Origin: Pseudomonas viridiflava
GTDB taxonomy: Bacteria; Pseudomonadota; Gammaproteobacteria; Pseudomonadales; Pseudomonadaceae
Length of the DNA stretch: 64,000 nt
Direction of reading: 5' to 3'
Assembly (NCBI RefSeq): GCF_900583165.1
Contig: NZ_UTKY01000001.1
Location: 124,001-188,000 of the forward strand
Part shown: positions 10,070-18,375 of the stretch, in pieces
Numbering within the stretch: the stretch's first letter is position 1
Layout: the number at the start of each line of letters is the position of its first letter
Made by a program: the position numbers and the translations under genes
The notes under the pieces: model-generated
The model's database searches: none
Told to the model about the DNA's origin: nothing
What the model saw: only the letters and a program-made list of their open reading frames with translations

Positions 10070-10513
10070 TTATCCGGCGAAAGGCAGCCATGGGCTGGCG
10101 AGGATCACGCCCAGGGTCAGCAGCGCTTGTGCGCCCAGCAACCAGGCTTGTTTGCGCAACAGTTTGAGGGCGCCGCGACGGCGTTCGGCCCAAGGCCTGC
10201 CGGCGCGCTTGGGCGATTGCAGGCCAAGGGTCTGCAGGGCCTGATCCAGGTCTGCGGTGCGGTCTATGTCGCGGGCGAGCAGGGTGAACAGGTCGGCGTC
10301 GAAGGCCACGCGTAGCGCCCAGTATTTTTGCAGCAGCCCGAGGATGATCATCCACAGGCTGAGCAGCAGGCAGATCGGCGCGATACTGGCCATTAATAGC
10401 TGAGCCAGGCCGAACAGTACGCCCAACAACGTCAGGCCTGTGGATAACTGGTCCAGCGAACGGCCACGACGCAACAGGCTGGCGACGACCTGGAGTTCCA
10501 TATCAGCGGGCAT
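10070..10513 (-). CDS. Small membrane protein of the ynb-type lipid cluster, function unknown
   Basis: About 147 residues with two long hydrophobic segments near the N-terminus (LTLLGVLFGLAQLLMASIAPICLL and following) and one at the C-terminus, separated by a charged cytoplasmic-looking region (RDIDRTADLDQAL). I do not recognise a named family. The start at 10513 has a strong GGAGGG ribosome site eight bases upstream and overlaps the end of the PAP2-phosphatase gene by 11 bases. Tight packing between lipid enzymes suggests a structural or accessory role in the same membrane process. That is inference from position only. Confidence 0.75.
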   Translation of the reverse strand: MPADMELQVVASLLRRGRSLDQLSTGLTLLGVLFGLAQLLMASIAPICLLLSLWMIILGLLQKYWALRVAFDADLFTLLARDIDRTADLDQALQTLGLQSPKRAGRPWAERRRGALKLLRKQAWLLGAQALLTLGVILASPWLPFAG

Positions 10514-11801
10514 GGGGTAAACCCTCCAACGCTTCACGATGAGCAGAATGCAGGACCACATCGGCCCGCGCTGTACGAATAATAGTCAGCGCTTGCTCTA
10601 CCGTCGTTGCGCGGCCGGTATGCAGCAGCCAGGCCGCCACAGCGGTGGCGCTGCGTGAGTAGCCCAGGGCGCAACACACCAGCAGCGGGCCGCTTGGGCG
10701 CAGGCGTTCGATGGCTTGGGCGGCTAGCAGGCATTCGTCGGGCGTGGGGGCGATCAGGTCCAGCACGGGGATGGACGCGTAGGCGCGGCCCTGTGGATTA
10801 ATCGGCAGTTCGGCGCAGAGGTCGACGATGGCCTTGAACGGTTGTTTCTCGCTCGTAGTAGGAATACGCCCGAGCCAGACGTTATCCACAATCTGATCGG
10901 GTTGTGGGTGCTTGCGTGTCCACAGGCGCGAGTTGATCCACGCGGCCACCACATACGGCGCATAGAGCCAGCGCGCCGCCGGGGTGAGTCGGCCATCGGC
11001 GCGTTTCTGGAATCCCGAGGCACCGATTACCACGTAATTGGCGCTGATCAAGGCTAGGGACACCGCTGGCCAAAGTATCCACAGCCAACCGCCGCCCATG
11101 AATAACGCCAGGATAGCCAGCGCCAATGCACCCAGACCGTAGCGCCCACCCAGCCGCCAACGCTTGGGGTCTCGCGTCAGCCGCGCATTCAACAGCGGGC
11201 TCGGGTGCTCCAACGGCCACAGCCACACGCAAATCCAACCGGCGAGGGCGCCTGTGGGTAAGTCGATAAAGTGATGTTGATAAGTGGTCAGTACCGAAAT
11301 ACCGATCAATGCAAACCAGCCATGCACTACCCAGCGCCACACGCCCTGGGTATGACGCTGGAACATCACCCACAAGATCACCAGCAGCGCGATATGCAGC
11401 GAAGGCGCCTGGTTGAACGGCTTGTCGAACCCTGCCAGCACCGCAAACAACCAGCCAAACACGCCATCCAGTTCCGGCCGCTCGAAGGTGAAACGCAGCG
11501 GCCAGATCAGGAAGCAGCTCACCGCGATCACCTGCGCACTCAACAGGCGCAGCGCATGTTGCTTCAATTCATGCCGGGTATTGGGCAGTAGCAGGGAGAA
11601 CCCGTAGAGCAGGTCGATGGACCAATAGGGCACGATGGTCCACGCCCAAAACGGCATATGGGTTTCCCAATCGAACACCAGCGTGCCGACGTCGCTGCGC
11701 TGGCTGGTGACCCAAGTGGCAAAGCCGTAAGTGCTGAAAAACAGCGGCGCCAGCAGCAGCAGCCAAAGGACTGCCGGCTTTAACAAACCGGGTTCGCGCA
11801 T
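10503..11801 (-). CDS. ynbD: PAP2-like membrane phosphatase fused to a dual-specificity phosphatase (YnbD type)
   Basis: About 432 residues with two parts. The N-terminal two thirds is polytopic and resembles the PAP2/inositolphosphotransferase (Aur1-like) fold, with PSLHIALL and a later TTYQHHFIDLPTG segment carrying candidate catalytic histidines. The C-terminal third is a dual-specificity protein phosphatase-like domain with the active-site loop CCALGYSRSATA (CxxxxxR). The same fusion is known in E. coli YnbD. I chose the start at 11801, just downstream of the methyltransferase stop. A dephosphorylation of phosphatidylglycerophosphate- or phosphatidylinositol phosphate-like lipid product is a reasonable guess. 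The soluble phosphatase domain could act on the lipid headgroup or on a protein. Confidence 0.87.
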   Translation of the reverse strand: MREPGLLKPAVLWLLLLAPLFFSTYGFATWVTSQRSDVGTLVFDWETHMPFWAWTIVPYWSIDLLYGFSLLLPNTRHELKQHALRLLSAQVIAVSCFLIWPLRFTFERPELDGVFGWLFAVLAGFDKPFNQAPSLHIALLVILWVMFQRHTQGVWRWVVHGWFALIGISVLTTYQHHFIDLPTGALAGWICVWLWPLEHPSPLLNARLTRDPKRWRLGGRYGLGALALAILALFMGGGWLWILWPAVSLALISANYVVIGASGFQKRADGRLTPAARWLYAPYVVAAWINSRLWTRKHPQPDQIVDNVWLGRIPTTSEKQPFKAIVDLCAELPINPQGRAYASIPVLDLIAPTPDECLLAAQAIERLRPSGPLLVCCALGYSRSATAVAAWLLHTGRATTVEQALTIIRTARADVVLHSAHREALEGLPHAR

Positions 11802-11803
11802 AT

Positions 11804-13552
11804 TCAGATCTTCTGTGCCAGGGACACGGTGAAAATGCCCCACTCATCCACACGCTGGGTGATCTTGCGAAAGCCTGCGGCTTCCACCAGTTGATCCATT
11901 TCTGCCTGGCTGCGACGCCGCATCACCCAGGCCTGGCCCTGGCGATGGCTGGTCAGGGCGCGGGCGATCAGTTCCAACTGCGGATGCCACGGCTGGCCGG
12001 TATAGACCAAATAACCGCCAGGCTCTACCGCTTCGGCCAAGCCCGCCAGCGAACCGCCGACCATGGCGTTATCGGCAAACAATTCATAAAGCCCGGACAC
12101 CACCGCCAATGTCGGTTTAGGGGCCAGCGCCGCCAAATCCAGGCGATCAAATGCATCGCCTTTGACGAATTGCGCGATATCGCCCAGGCCCTTTTCGCGA
12201 ATCAACGCGCCACCGTCACGCACGTTGATGTCGCTGTAGTCGCGCAGCAGGATCGATTCCGGCAACGGCGATACGCCCTGCAAGGCCTCGAGAATATAGC
12301 GACCGTGGCCGGCGGCGATATCCACAATGCGCACTTCGCGCTCGTCTGCACGCAGCTTGGCCATGGCCAGGCGCAGCAGCTCTTCGACATTCAACTTGCG
12401 CTGACGAATGCCGCGCCAGCCGATGGAGTTGAGGTAGTTGGTGTCGATCATCCGCCCCAAGCCGCCTTTGCCGGTGGGCTTGTTGCGGTAGACGTAGTCC
12501 AGGGTGCTGCCGGAGTCGAAGCCGGTGTCGAAGCCAAGCTTCACACCCTCCGACAGGTTTTTGCCCAGGCCCATGCTGGCGCGGGTCATGCGCCAATAAA
12601 CATCGCGCAGGGAGTTGCGCGGCAGCGGCGCGGCGAGGGCTTCGGATTCGGCGCAGGTGGCGCCGATTTTGTCGGCATCCAGCAACGAGGCGCGATCCAG
12701 CGGGTGTTCGAAGTTCTGCAGGATAAAGCGCCTGGCGCTGTTTACAGCAGTGGCACGGTCGCGCTCGCCCAAGGTGTCGTGGAAGAACCCGGGGAGGATA
12801 TGCAGCTCTTTTTTCAGGCTGCCAAGGCGGTCGAAAAATTGCTGCTGGGGTTTGCGGTGCACCACAAAATCCGAACCCGAGATCAGCAGTTGCGTCGGTA
12901 CCTGGATCGCCTGGGCGTCGGCCACAACCCGGTCGGCCGCTTCGTACAGGCCCAGCAGTACATTCACCGAGATCGCTTTGGTGATCAGCGGGTCGCTGTC
13001 GTAGGACGCCACGCGCTCAGGGTCATGGCTGAGGAACTTGGCCTTGACGTAACTGTTGACGAAAAAATTGCCGCGAAACTTGCGCATCAGCGCCAGGCCT
13101 GGCCGGGCGAACGGCACGTAGAGCTTGACCTTGAAGGCCGGCGAGGCGAGCACCAGGGCGCGGATTTTCGGGGCGTAGTCGTGCACCCAGGTTGCGGCGA
13201 TCACGGCGCCGACGCTTTGGGCGATGACGGCGAAGTTCTCTTCCTCGATGCCGTAGGTGGCGCCGATATGGTCGCAAAAGGTCTGCACGTCGCGGGCGCT
13301 GGTGGCGAAGCTGGGGCTGTCACCGCGCTCGCCGGGGGACTGGCCGTGGCCGCGGGCGTCCCAGGCGAAGAAGTCGAATTGCGGCAGGTTCAGCTCATCC
13401 ACCAGGTGGGCGATGCGCCCGGAGTGCTCGTGGCCGCGATGGAACAACACGATGGCCTGGCGCGGGCCTGCGCCCTCTGCAGCCGGCCAGTGCCGGTAAA
13501 AAAGCTCGACGCCATCATGGGTACTGAAGCTGTGCTCTTGTTGCTCGCGCAT
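11804..13552 (-). CDS. ynbC: Alpha/beta hydrolase fused to a class I methyltransferase (YnbC type)
   Basis: Two-domain protein of 582 residues. Residues about 1-290 form a serine hydrolase of the monoglyceride-lipase kind: VLFHRGHEHSGR near the oxyanion hole, AQSVGAV as nucleophile elbow (the first position is A rather than G), SGSDFVVHR with the acid, and FFHDTLGE with the histidine. Residues about 330-582 form a SAM-dependent methyltransferase with VDIAAGHGRY as the glycine-rich motif. The same fusion occurs in E. coli YnbC. It lies between the phosphatidyltransferase gene (10 bases upstream) and the PAP2-phosphatase. It likely trims and methylates the lipid headgroup or acyl product of the cluster, although the substrate is unknown. 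Confidence 0.88.
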   Translation of the reverse strand: MREQQEHSFSTHDGVELFYRHWPAAEGAGPRQAIVLFHRGHEHSGRIAHLVDELNLPQFDFFAWDARGHGQSPGERGDSPSFATSARDVQTFCDHIGATYGIEEENFAVIAQSVGAVIAATWVHDYAPKIRALVLASPAFKVKLYVPFARPGLALMRKFRGNFFVNSYVKAKFLSHDPERVASYDSDPLITKAISVNVLLGLYEAADRVVADAQAIQVPTQLLISGSDFVVHRKPQQQFFDRLGSLKKELHILPGFFHDTLGERDRATAVNSARRFILQNFEHPLDRASLLDADKIGATCAESEALAAPLPRNSLRDVYWRMTRASMGLGKNLSEGVKLGFDTGFDSGSTLDYVYRNKPTGKGGLGRMIDTNYLNSIGWRGIRQRKLNVEELLRLAMAKLRADEREVRIVDIAAGHGRYILEALQGVSPLPESILLRDYSDINVRDGGALIREKGLGDIAQFVKGDAFDRLDLAALAPKPTLAVVSGLYELFADNAMVGGSLAGLAEAVEPGGYLVYTGQPWHPQLELIARALTSHRQGQAWVMRRRSQAEMDQLVEAAGFRKITQRVDEWGIFTVSLAQKI

Positions 13553-13562
13553 CGCAAAATCC

Positions 13563-14183
13563 TTATGCAGAAGGGGAAGTGTGTTCTTCTTTGAGGCCTT
13601 GGCGCACCCGGTTGACCAGGGTGTAGGCGAGCAGGGCAGCCACCAGCCACATCACCCCGTCGACCCAGTCGGCGCCGAGCCAGCCCAACGCCACACCGGT
13701 GGCCAGCACGCCGAGTACGAAGGCCCGGTCGCTCTTGCCCATCGGCCCATCGTAGCGGCGGGATGCGCCGACCATCGGCCCCAGCACGCCGGCGTATTCG
13801 CTGAACACCGCCAGCAGCGCCACCAGCAGCACCGGAGCGAGGCTGACGCCCGGGATCAGCGCAAACGGCAGGATCAGCGCGCTGTCGGCGATCACATCGC
13901 ACAGTTCATTGAGGTACGCACCCAGGCGTGATTGCTGGCCAAATTCACGGGCGAGCATGCCGTCGATTGCATTGAGGGCCATGCGCAGGATCATCCACAG
14001 CGGGATCAGCGCAAACAGCCACAGGTGGTGGGCGAAGCTGGCGATCAGCAGGCCCACCAGCAGGGAAATCACGCCGGCAAGGACGGTGATCTGGTTGGCG
14101 GTGGTGCCGTTGTCGTAGAGGCGCTGCACAAGGGGGCGCAGCAAGTTTTGAAAACGCGGTTTGAGCTGATAGATCGAAATCAT
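13563..14183 (-). CDS. ynbA: CDP-alcohol phosphatidyltransferase (YnbA type)
   Basis: Integral membrane enzyme of 206 residues that transfers a phosphatidyl group from a CDP-alcohol to an acceptor alcohol. The family motif DGx2ARx8Gx3Dx3D is visible as DGMLAR, eight residues, G, AYL, N, ELC, D. The third acidic position is therefore asparagine instead of aspartate. Hydrophobic helices follow (ADSALILPFALIPGVSLAPVLLVALLAVF). First gene of the cluster, so probably the promoter-proximal and committing step. The acceptor alcohol is not known and the motif change may matter for it. The start is the first ATG of the frame. Confidence 0.9.
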   Translation of the reverse strand: MISIYQLKPRFQNLLRPLVQRLYDNGTTANQITVLAGVISLLVGLLIASFAHHLWLFALIPLWMILRMALNAIDGMLAREFGQQSRLGAYLNELCDVIADSALILPFALIPGVSLAPVLLVALLAVFSEYAGVLGPMVGASRRYDGPMGKSDRAFVLGVLATGVALGWLGADWVDGVMWLVAALLAYTLVNRVRQGLKEEHTSPSA

Positions 14184-14315
14184 GGGGGTGACGCTTCCTT
14201 GTCCGTGAGCCCGCGAAAAACTGGTTTGGAGTGTGCCGATTATTCGCAGCGTTCACCAGTGATGGCGCGTGTTTATGGGGGTTTAGTCACGCTCTTGAGT
14301 GCGATGAGAATCAAA

Positions 14316-14343
14316 TGTGGGAGGGGGCAAGCCCCCTCCCACA
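14316..14343. repeat. Single REP palindrome (TGTGGGAGGGGGC type)
   Basis: A perfect 13-base stem, TGTGGGAGGGGGC paired with its reverse complement across a two-base AA loop. It looks like a REPIN collapsed to its palindromic ends. It lies in the divergent gap between ynbA and the SPFH operon. Confidence 0.85.
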
Positions 14344-14398
14344 AGGATTTTGAGGTGGATTCAAAAGCTGTGTTTTCGAACAAAAATTTCACGCTGCG

Positions 14399-14413
14399 TG
14401 TTATATCGTAACG
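14399..14413. promoter_or_regulatory. Possible degenerate Zur-type operator before the SPFH/ATPase operon
   Basis: The sequence TGTTATATCGTAACG keeps the left arm TGTTATA exactly as in the two clear Zur boxes at 30991 and 32735. Its right half is GTAAC where they have ATAAC. It sits about 28 bases before the chosen ATG, where an operator would act. The match is imperfect, so this is a suggestion only. Confidence 0.3.
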
Positions 14414-14440
14414 AATAATGTGCATGTGGGCGTTGAGTGG

Positions 14441-16345
14441 ATGCAAGTGGATCTGGAAGCTGACGGCGCTTCGGTAGAAGGCCTTGCGCGTTTTCAACAG
14501 GGGCCATTCCATGCCCGGCGATTGCGCCAGGCCGGCATCGGGCTGACCGCACTGGCCGTCGCCGGTTGGGTGCTGGCGCTGTTTGTCGCGCTGTTTGCGC
14601 CGCTGTCGATCTGGCCGGTGGTATTGATCAATTGTGCCTCGGCGTTGCTGCTGCTGGTGGCCGGTTTGCAATCGGCGTGGTGGGTGGCGGATTGGCGCGC
14701 GCAGGCGATGGAAGAGTCTGTGATCGAAGTACCGGTTGAAGAAACGGGCCGGTACGCCCGGCTTGCAGGACGCTTTGCTCAACAGATTGGCGCGCCGGTG
14801 TTGTGGCTTGGCGGTTGGTCGCTGCTGGCGCTCGTCAGCATCACTGAGTTCTGGAATCTGGCCTTGCCCGCTGCAGCAGTCGGCCAATCGGCAACCATCG
14901 GCGCCGCGCTGGCGTTGGCTTTGGCGTTTGGCTTGCTGGTGTTCGAACGCCGCTTGGCCCAGGAAACCGCTGCCCAATGGCCTGAAGCTTCCCAACTGGC
15001 GCAGTTGAGCCGGGTGGCGATTATCTGCCTGGTGGTCAGTGCGGTTTGCCTGCTGTTTGCTGGCGCCGAATCCGTCTGGCCATTGCGCCTCGCGGTCTTG
15101 ATCGGCTTGCTGCCAACACTGGTCGCCGTGGAGTTTCTGCTGAGGGCCGTACTTTCGCTGTTCAGCCCCCGCCAACCGCGCCTAGAGCCACGGCTGATGG
15201 CGCAAAGCTTTATCGTTGGGCTGCTGCGCTGGCCGCCGCAACCCTTGCTCGCGTTACAGCACGAATTGCACAACCGTTTCGGCATCGACCTGCGTCAGAT
15301 ATGGGCCTTTACCTACATGCGCCGGGCATTTTTGCCGGTGCTGTTGGTGGTGTCGGCGGTCGGCTGGGCGCTGACCGGCGTGCACGAAGTGGCCCTGCAA
15401 GGTCGTGGGATTTATGAGCGCTTCGGCAAACCTGTGGAGGTGTTCGGCCCAGGCTTGCACGCCGGGTTGCCGTGGCCGCTGGGTCGCGTCATCAAGGTGG
15501 AAAACGGCGTGGTCCACGAACTGGCCACTAGCGTCAGCGAAGCGGCCGCGCCGGAACTGGCCCCTGCCGAAGGCCCGGCGCCGCTGATCGCCAATCGGCT
15601 GTGGGACGCCAGCCATGTGAATGATAAATCCCAGGTCATCGCCAGCAGCAGCGGCGACAAGCAGAGCTTCCAGATCGTCAATATGGATGTGCGGTTCGTC
15701 TACCGCATCGGCCTGACCGATCAGGCTGCGCTCGCTGCAACTTATAACAGCGCGGATGTGCCCACCCTGATCCGCAGCACCGCCAGCCGCATCCTGGTGC
15801 ATGACTTTGCCTCGCGCACCCTCGACGAACTGCTCGGTGAGCAACGCACCAGCCTGGCCGACGAAATAGGTCGAGCCGTGCAGGCAGACCTGCAGAAACT
15901 CGGCAGCGGCGTAGAAATCCTCGCCACCGTGGTCGAAGCGATCCACCCTCCGGCTGGCGCTGCCAACGCCTACCACGGCGTGCAAGCTGCGCAGATTGGC
16001 GCCCAGGCCCTGATCTCCCGCGAGCGCGGTGCCGCCAGCGAGCACACCAACCAGGCCTTGCTGCAAGCCAGCACCGCCCGCGACCAGGCCACGGCCACCG
16101 CCCGCGAAGTGAATGCGGGCGCCCAAGCCGCCGACCTGCGCTTCGCTGCCGAACAAAAAGCCTATGCCTCCGCCGGCCAAGCGTTCGTGTTGGAGCAGTA
16201 CCTCGGCCAACTCAGCCAGGGCCTGGCCCACGCCAAGCTACTCATTCTGGATCACCGCCTGGGTGCCGACGGGGCACCGACGATTGATCTGCGTTCTTTT
16301 ACCTTGCCGGCCGACCCCTCGGTGCCGCGTAAAGCCGTTCAATAA
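14441..16345 (+). CDS. SPFH (HflK-like) membrane protein with long polytopic N-terminus
   Basis: About 634 residues. The first roughly 300 residues hold several membrane helices (for example LTALAVAGWVLALFVALFAP and LVVSAVCLLFAGAESVWPL), more than in ordinary HflK. The C-terminal half is a band-7/SPFH domain beginning near QGRGIYERFGKPVEVFGPG, followed by an alanine- and glutamate-rich coiled coil (ISRERGAASEHTNQALLQAS). SPFH proteins form ring-like cages in membranes that scaffold or gate other proteins. First gene of a four-gene operon with two further SPFH proteins and a metal ATPase. An ATG seven codons upstream (14420) is an alternative start; neither has a strong ribosome site. The protein is not the housekeeping HflK, which is normally beside hfq-hflX. 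Confidence 0.85.
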   Translation: MQVDLEADGASVEGLARFQQGPFHARRLRQAGIGLTALAVAGWVLALFVALFAPLSIWPVVLINCASALLLLVAGLQSAWWVADWRAQAMEESVIEVPVEETGRYARLAGRFAQQIGAPVLWLGGWSLLALVSITEFWNLALPAAAVGQSATIGAALALALAFGLLVFERRLAQETAAQWPEASQLAQLSRVAIICLVVSAVCLLFAGAESVWPLRLAVLIGLLPTLVAVEFLLRAVLSLFSPRQPRLEPRLMAQSFIVGLLRWPPQPLLALQHELHNRFGIDLRQIWAFTYMRRAFLPVLLVVSAVGWALTGVHEVALQGRGIYERFGKPVEVFGPGLHAGLPWPLGRVIKVENGVVHELATSVSEAAAPELAPAEGPAPLIANRLWDASHVNDKSQVIASSSGDKQSFQIVNMDVRFVYRIGLTDQAALAATYNSADVPTLIRSTASRILVHDFASRTLDELLGEQRTSLADEIGRAVQADLQKLGSGVEILATVVEAIHPPAGAANAYHGVQAAQIGAQALISRERGAASEHTNQALLQASTARDQATATAREVNAGAQAADLRFAAEQKAYASAGQAFVLEQYLGQLSQGLAHAKLLILDHRLGADGAPTIDLRSFTLPADPSVPRKAVQ

Positions 16346-16357
16346 GGAGTCTGTCTG

Positions 16358-17344
16358 TTGAGCGCTCATTCCCACGATCACGGTCATCACCATGGCCATC
16401 ACCACCATCACCATGGCGATGAACACGCCGCTGGCCCCTTCCCGTGGCGACGTATGGCCTGGGCGCTGTTGCTGGTGCTGTTTGCAGTAGCGGCGGCCAG
16501 CCTGGTGCAGGTGCGTTCCGGTGAGGCCACGGTGATCACGCGTTTCGGCAATCCGGCGCGGGTGCTGTTGGAACCGGGCCTGGGCTGGCGCTGGCCGGCG
16601 CCGTTCGAGGCGGCGATCCCGGTGGATTTGCGCCTGCGCACCACCTCCAGCGGCTTGCAGGATGTGGGCACCCGTGACGGCTTGCGCATTATCGTGCAGG
16701 CGTACGTGGCGTGGCAGGTGCAGGGCGACGCCGACAATGTGCAGCGTTTCATGCGTGCGGTGCAGAACCAGCCGGATGAAGCAGCGCGGCAGATTCGCAC
16801 CTTTGTCGGCTCGGCGCTGGAAACCACGGCGGCCAGCTTTGACCTGTCCAGCCTGATCAACACCGACGCAAGCCAAGTGCGTATCGCTGATTTCGAAGCC
16901 CAGTTGCGCCAGCAGATTGATCAACAATTGCTCACCACCTATGGCGTGCGCGTGGCTCAAGTGGGTATCGAGCGGCTGACACTGCCGTCGGTAACGCTGA
17001 CGGCCACCGTCGACCGTATGCGTGCCGAGCGGGAAACCATTGCCACTGAACGTACCGCCGTGGGCAAGCGTGAAGCGGCGCAGATCCGCTCCGCCGCCGA
17101 GCGCGATGCGCGCATCGTGCAGGCCGACGCCACCGTGAAAGCCGCCGATATCGAAGCGCAATCGCGGGTTGAAGCCGCGCAGATCTACGGCCGCGCCTAC
17201 GCCGGCAACCCGCAGCTGTATAACCTGCTGCGCTCGCTGGACACCTTGGGCACGGTGGTGACGCCGGGTACCAAGATCATTCTGCGCACCGACGCCGCGC
17301 CGTTTCGCGCCTTGGTCGACGGGCCGAAGGACGTCCAGCCATGA
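16358..17344 (+). CDS. SPFH protein (HflK-like) with histidine-rich cytoplasmic N-terminus
   Basis: 328 residues from a TTG start, supported by an AAGGAG site at 16344-16349. Thirteen of the first 23 residues are histidine (residues 4, 6, 8, 10-12, 14-19 and 23), followed by one membrane helix (about 31-50) and a band-7/SPFH domain (VRSGEATVITRFGNP, then a long helical region rich in A, E and R). HflK normally has no such tract, which looks like a metal-binding or metal-storing tail on the cytoplasmic face. The gene overlaps the next by four bases (ATGA), so it is translationally coupled to hflC-like and then to the P-type ATPase. Metal delivery to or sensing for that pump is my inference. 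Confidence 0.87.
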   Translation: MSAHSHDHGHHHGHHHHHHGDEHAAGPFPWRRMAWALLLVLFAVAAASLVQVRSGEATVITRFGNPARVLLEPGLGWRWPAPFEAAIPVDLRLRTTSSGLQDVGTRDGLRIIVQAYVAWQVQGDADNVQRFMRAVQNQPDEAARQIRTFVGSALETTAASFDLSSLINTDASQVRIADFEAQLRQQIDQQLLTTYGVRVAQVGIERLTLPSVTLTATVDRMRAERETIATERTAVGKREAAQIRSAAERDARIVQADATVKAADIEAQSRVEAAQIYGRAYAGNPQLYNLLRSLDTLGTVVTPGTKIILRTDAAPFRALVDGPKDVQP

Positions 17345-18375
17345 CCGAGCGTGACAGCCCGGACAGCCCGTGGATTCAGGCCGGGCGCCTGACTTTTCTG
17401 GCGCTGTATGCGGTGACCGTGCTGGCCGCTTTGGCTTGGGCGTTTTCCAATGTGCGCCAGATCGACCCGCAGAATCGCGCCGTGGTGCTGCACTTTGGCG
17501 CCCTGGACCGTATCCAGAATGCCGGGCTATTGCTGGCCTGGCCGCAGCCGTTCGAGCAAGTGGTGTTGTTGCCGGCAGCGGACCGGGTGATTGAACGTCG
17601 GGTGGAGAACCTGCTGCGTTCCGATGCAGCGGTGCAGGCCGACCGTGTGGCCAGTTTTGCCACGCCGCTGAGCGATGCGCTGGCGGGCTCGGGTTACCTG
17701 CTGACCGGCGATGCGGGCGTGGTGCAGCTGGATGTGCGGGTGTTCTATAAAGTCACCGAGCCGTATGCCTTTGTGCTTCAGGGCGCGCATGTATTGCCGG
17801 CCCTGGATCGTCTGGTGACCCGCAGCGCCGTAGCGCTCACAGCGGCGCGCGATCTGGATACGATCCTGGTGGCCCGCCCCGAGCTGATTGGTACCGACAA
17901 CGGCGCCGCCGAGCGTCGTGAACGGCTGCGCGGTGACCTGGTGCAAGGCATCAATCAACAGTTGGCGGCGTTGACGTCCAGTGGCTTGGGTCTGGGCATC
18001 GCCGTGACCCGTGTAGATGTGCAATCAAGCCTGCCAGGCCCGGCGGTCAACGCGTTCAACGCCGTGCTGACTGCCAGCCAGCAAGCCGAAAAAGCCGTGG
18101 CCAACGCCCGCACCGATGCCGAGAAACTCACCCAGACCGCCAACCAACAGGCCGACCGCCTGGTGCAAGTGGCCCACGCCCAGGCCAGCGAACGCCTGGC
18201 CAATGCCCAGGCGCAAACCGCCACCGTAGCCAGCCTGGCCCAAGTGAAAGACCCGGGCCTGCTGCTGCGCCTTTACCGCGAGCGCCTGCCGAAGATCCTC
18301 GGCCAAGCCGGTTCCGTGACCACGGTCGACCCTAAAGACGACTCCCGCTTGATTATCCAGGGAGCTGAACAATGA
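17341..18375 (+). CDS. SPFH protein (HflC-like)
   Basis: 344 residues with a single N-terminal membrane helix (LTFLALYAVTVLAALAWAFS) and a band-7/SPFH domain starting at about residue 42 (DPQNRAVVLHFGALDRIQNAG). The C-terminal half is a long amphipathic alanine-rich helix (ASQQAEKAVANARTDAEK) of the kind that builds the SPFH cage wall. It pairs with the preceding HflK-like subunit as HflC pairs with HflK. Both ends overlap neighbours by four bases (ATGA at 17341 and at 18372), so the subunits and the ATPase are made together. In E. coli, HflKC encloses the FtsH protease; no ftsH is present here, so a different client, probably the ATPase, is suggested. Confidence 0.87.
   Translation: MTERDSPDSPWIQAGRLTFLALYAVTVLAALAWAFSNVRQIDPQNRAVVLHFGALDRIQNAGLLLAWPQPFEQVVLLPAADRVIERRVENLLRSDAAVQADRVASFATPLSDALAGSGYLLTGDAGVVQLDVRVFYKVTEPYAFVLQGAHVLPALDRLVTRSAVALTAARDLDTILVARPELIGTDNGAAERRERLRGDLVQGINQQLAALTSSGLGLGIAVTRVDVQSSLPGPAVNAFNAVLTASQQAEKAVANARTDAEKLTQTANQQADRLVQVAHAQASERLANAQAQTATVASLAQVKDPGLLLRLYRERLPKILGQAGSVTTVDPKDDSRLIIQGAEQ

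Noticed and set aside
11891..13594. 567-codon plus-strand frame opposite the hydrolase-methyltransferase gene
   Set aside because: The minus strand encodes a recognisable two-domain enzyme; the plus frame has no motifs or ribosome site.
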